Below, piece after piece: positions 50,114-52,098 of a stretch of 52,098 nucleotides of DNA. This stretch comes from Symbiodinium natans (Eukaryota; Sar; Dinophyceae; Suessiales; Symbiodiniaceae), in the NCBI GenBank assembly GCA_905221605.1, contig CAJNDS010002742.1, positions 245,001 through 297,098 of the forward strand, read 5' to 3'. The notes beneath the pieces are model-generated. The model did no database searches and was not told the DNA's origin. It was given only the letters and a program-made list of their open reading frames with translations. Positions within the stretch are counted from its first letter, which is position 1. Each line of letters starts with the position of its first letter. A program made the translations under genes and the position numbers.

Positions 50114-50261
50114 ATGCCTAGTAGAGTATTGGACTCGTCAGCTCGGGCTGCTGCTATGACTGCTATGACCAGATTGCGTCCCATCTTGCGGCACTCCCGG
50201 ACGAGCTCCTGCGCAGCTCAGCTTCAGTACTTTTAGTCTTTGAGGTTTATTTAGGGTTTGT

Positions 50262-50465
50262 TTGGTTGGGCAGATTTTGCAGCACTTGCCTTCGCAATGG
50301 CTGTTGCTTCGTGTGTTGCTTGGTGGGCTGTGCCGAGCGCAGGTGGTCCTGCTGGCGCTGCTGCTGGCTTCAGGTCACTCTTTCGTGGAGGTGCAGCTGG
50401 GAGGATGCCGCTCGCGTTGCCCAGCTGCACCAAGCACGGTGCAAATACACAAGGCCTCCCTGTGA
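50262..50465 (+). CDS. Probable exon with hydrophobic segment
   Basis: Frame reads LQHLPSQWLLLRVLLGGLCR and VVLLALLLASGHSFVEVQLG to TGA at 50463-50465. Leu-rich, possibly membrane-embedded. An overlapping + frame (50258-50653, Ala/Gly-rich) and a - frame are also open, so the correct frame is not certain. Confidence 0.35.
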   Translation: MVGQILQHLPSQWLLLRVLLGGLCRAQVVLLALLLASGHSFVEVQLGGCRSRCPAAPSTVQIHKASL

Positions 50466-50769
50466 AATGGAAGCCCAAAATCCTCCCGAAAATGCATGTA
50501 GATAGGGGTTTAGCAGGGGAAGCGGTTAGTTCTCCCAATGCCCTTTGCCATCCCCCCCCCCCCCGCCGCCTCCACATCCTCCACTCTCCGGGTTCCATTA
50601 TGTGGTTTGTAGACCACAATTGCCTGTTGGAGCCAGCAGTCCATGAGCGCTAAAGCCCAAACCGCAACCAACTGAACCAACTGGACCGCAGGTAGCAAAA
50701 GCCCAAATCTCTCAAACCTCCAACCCGACTAAACTGACTAAACCTCAAGCCCGATGCACAGGAGAGGGG

Positions 50770-51159
50770 GTGTGGGGCTGGGGCGGGGGGGGGGCCGACC
50801 AGCCCCAGATACGGTCCTTTAATGGTCCATTTCAGCTGCGGTTTTCACGTCTAAAACCATTGCTGCTTTTTGATTTCGCAAGCTTCAGTACATCACAGGA
50901 CGTTGCGCATTGCCAGCGAAACTTGGTCTTCCAGCTACCGAGGCACGGGGACGGAGCTTCAGGCGTCTTCCCGCAGAGAGCTGCTTGCACTTGTGCCTCT
51001 TGCAGAGGCCAGCCCTGCGGTTGTGCTGGCATCTGCAAGGTCCGAGAATCTAGTATCGTGCGTATGGCGCACGCACAAGCAGGAGCTGAGGCCCTTAGGC
51101 CCCTCTCGGAACTCGAAGAGACTTTCCCGAGAGCTGAGCGGAAAGCCCTGAGGATGTAA
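50770..51159 (+). CDS. Probable coding segment, 129 codons, unassigned
   Basis: Open to TAA at 51157-51159; contains QDVAHCQRNLVFQLPRHGDG, CTCASCRGQPCGCAGIC (Cys-rich) and MAHAQAGAEALRPLSELEET. The middle part is also open in a second + frame (ELLALVPLAEASPAVVLAS), so an intron junction may lie at about 51000-51060. No family recognised. Confidence 0.4.
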   Translation: MWGWGGGGADQPQIRSFNGPFQLRFSRLKPLLLFDFASFSTSQDVAHCQRNLVFQLPRHGDGASGVFPQRAACTCASCRGQPCGCAGICKVRESSIVRMAHAQAGAEALRPLSELEETFPRAERKALRM

Positions 51160-51619
51160 TCCGGTGTAGCATGCACAACACACGCTCCCAGCCCTGATGG
51201 CAGTTCCAAAGAGCTGCGCTGGACAAAAGGTGCTTCAACCCATGCCACAGTTGCAGCCTTCGCCTGTAGCCGATGCGAGAAGCAGAATCCCCCCCACCCC
51301 CCCAAAATGCTGAGGCTTTGCACCAAAGGGTAAAAAACTCTATTCTTGGGCTTGTTTGATACCACACACAGGAAGATAAACTACCAGGGCTTTGCTGGTC
51401 TTTGCATGCGCAGCAAAACAACCCCCAGCTAACCCCTAAGGTCCCTTATAAGGGTCCTCCTTTAGTCCCTTGACTTCAAGCCACACTTCCCAACAACCCA
51501 CCCACAGACCCCCGAAGTCCCAGAACCCTTGTGAGGCACTGCGTGCCGGCTCCGCTGAAGCTGTATCTCCCAGCCTCACCGGCCAGAAAGTCGTGGTGAC
51601 TTTGCCGCAGTTGTCTTAC

Positions 51620-51811
51620 TCGATTCGAAGCTTCGGAAGACCAGGTGGCCAACCCACAACTTGTCGGGGAGTGCCCGGATGAACAGGATCTGGGCTTCCT
51701 GCCACGGGACCTAGCCGTGAAGTCTCCAGCCAACATAAGGTCCTGGGAGGTTCTGGCTTTGTGGGCCGACGAATATGCCAGCGAAGCTCTGTTGCAACTC
51801 AGCTCTCAGCC
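51620..51811 (+). CDS. Probable exon, unassigned
   Basis: Frame reads FEASEDQVANPQLVGECPDE, then LGFLPRDLAVKSPANIRSW and ALWADEYASEALLQLSSQP before entering a GA microsatellite. Very coding-like. A second open frame upstream (LTGQKVVVTLPQLSYSIRSF, 51570-51640) may be the preceding exon. The family is not recognised. Confidence 0.55.
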
Positions 51812-51812
51812 C

Positions 51813-51835
51813 CAGAGAGAGAGAGAGAGAGAGAG
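51813..51835 (+). repeat. (GA)n microsatellite
   Basis: About eleven AG dinucleotides directly after the preceding coding-like segment. Confidence 0.95.
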
Positions 51836-52014
51836 CGCAGCGATTTCTGTTGGCCTGGGGTTTAGGCCTTCAAGCTTCAGTTGCAACCACGAAGCAACCT
51901 TGAAGCAACATAAGCCCTAGACGCCCCAAAGCCCCATCACCCCCAAACCTTATCAACCCTAAATCCCCCAACCCTGCAAACCTTCCCTGCAAACCTTAAG
52001 CTCCGATCTCCGGC

Positions 52015-52098
52015 AGACCAGGACTCGTGGCTGAAGGCGCCCAGGTCACAAGCATCTCTCGCTCCGGGGGCCCGCCGTCCAAGGCGCTTCAACACCCG
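52015..52098 (+). CDS. Possible exon at the window edge
   Basis: After CCGGCAG; reads DQDSWLKAP up to a CAG|GT junction at 52053, or stays open to the end in other frames. Too short to name. Confidence 0.3.

Noticed and set aside
1-52098. CRISPR array or prokaryotic operon structures
   Set aside because: Tandem arrays have no spacers, and gene structure is clearly intron-rich and eukaryotic.

Overview
The window looks like nuclear DNA of a dinoflagellate. Three things point that way. (1) The non-coding DNA is saturated with perfect and degenerate TTTAGGG/CCCTAAA (telomere-type) motifs in both orientations. (2) Genes are cut into very short exons (24-120 nt) by many introns. (3) The exon joins that can be verified by protein family and reading phase all use AG|G acceptors, with mostly GC and some GA, GG and GT donors; this non-canonical splicing is known from dinoflagellates. 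For that reason most long single-frame ORFs here are meaningless, and the real genes have to be assembled from short exons. I recognised families by eye from remembered conserved motifs; no search was run.

Layout. 1-5005: a triosephosphate isomerase (TIM) gene, 5' end outside the window, with unusual substitutions in its phosphate-binding loops. About 6106-10385: an unrecognised multi-exon gene. About 10864-45493: a very large gene for a MICAL-type FAD monooxygenase. Its N-terminal exons lie at 10.9-14.7 kb and the rest at 30.9-45.5 kb.

The two MICAL blocks join in frame across one apparent 16.1-kb intron (14737-30864). Inside that intron, on the same strand, lie an MRS2/CorA-type Mg2+ transporter gene (about 18.2-26.9 kb), an EF-hand protein gene (about 27.2-29.6 kb) and unassigned exons. 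Within one intron of the MRS2 gene sits an intronless 277-codon ORF with zinc-finger-like, F-box-like and ubiquitin-like segments (23420-24253). If the assembly is correct this is a gene in an intron of a gene in an intron.

45.5-52.1 kb: less telomere-like DNA, a 25-27-bp minisatellite, and several short coding stretches (46.3, 47.8, 48.3, 49.0-49.6, 50.3, 50.8-51.2, 51.6-51.9 kb) of unknown function, some apparently frame-broken.

The genes form a same-strand array (all recognised genes are on +), as is common in dinoflagellates. I see no functional pathway linking TIM, MICAL, MRS2 and the EF-hand protein. No rRNA, tRNA, CRISPR array or recognisable transposase or reverse transcriptase was found. 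Repeats include an approximately 620-bp array of a GGGGGCTGTT 10-mer, an approximately 112-bp perfect CCCTAAA array, several other 7-11-mer G-rich arrays, simple-sequence repeats and small foldback hairpins.
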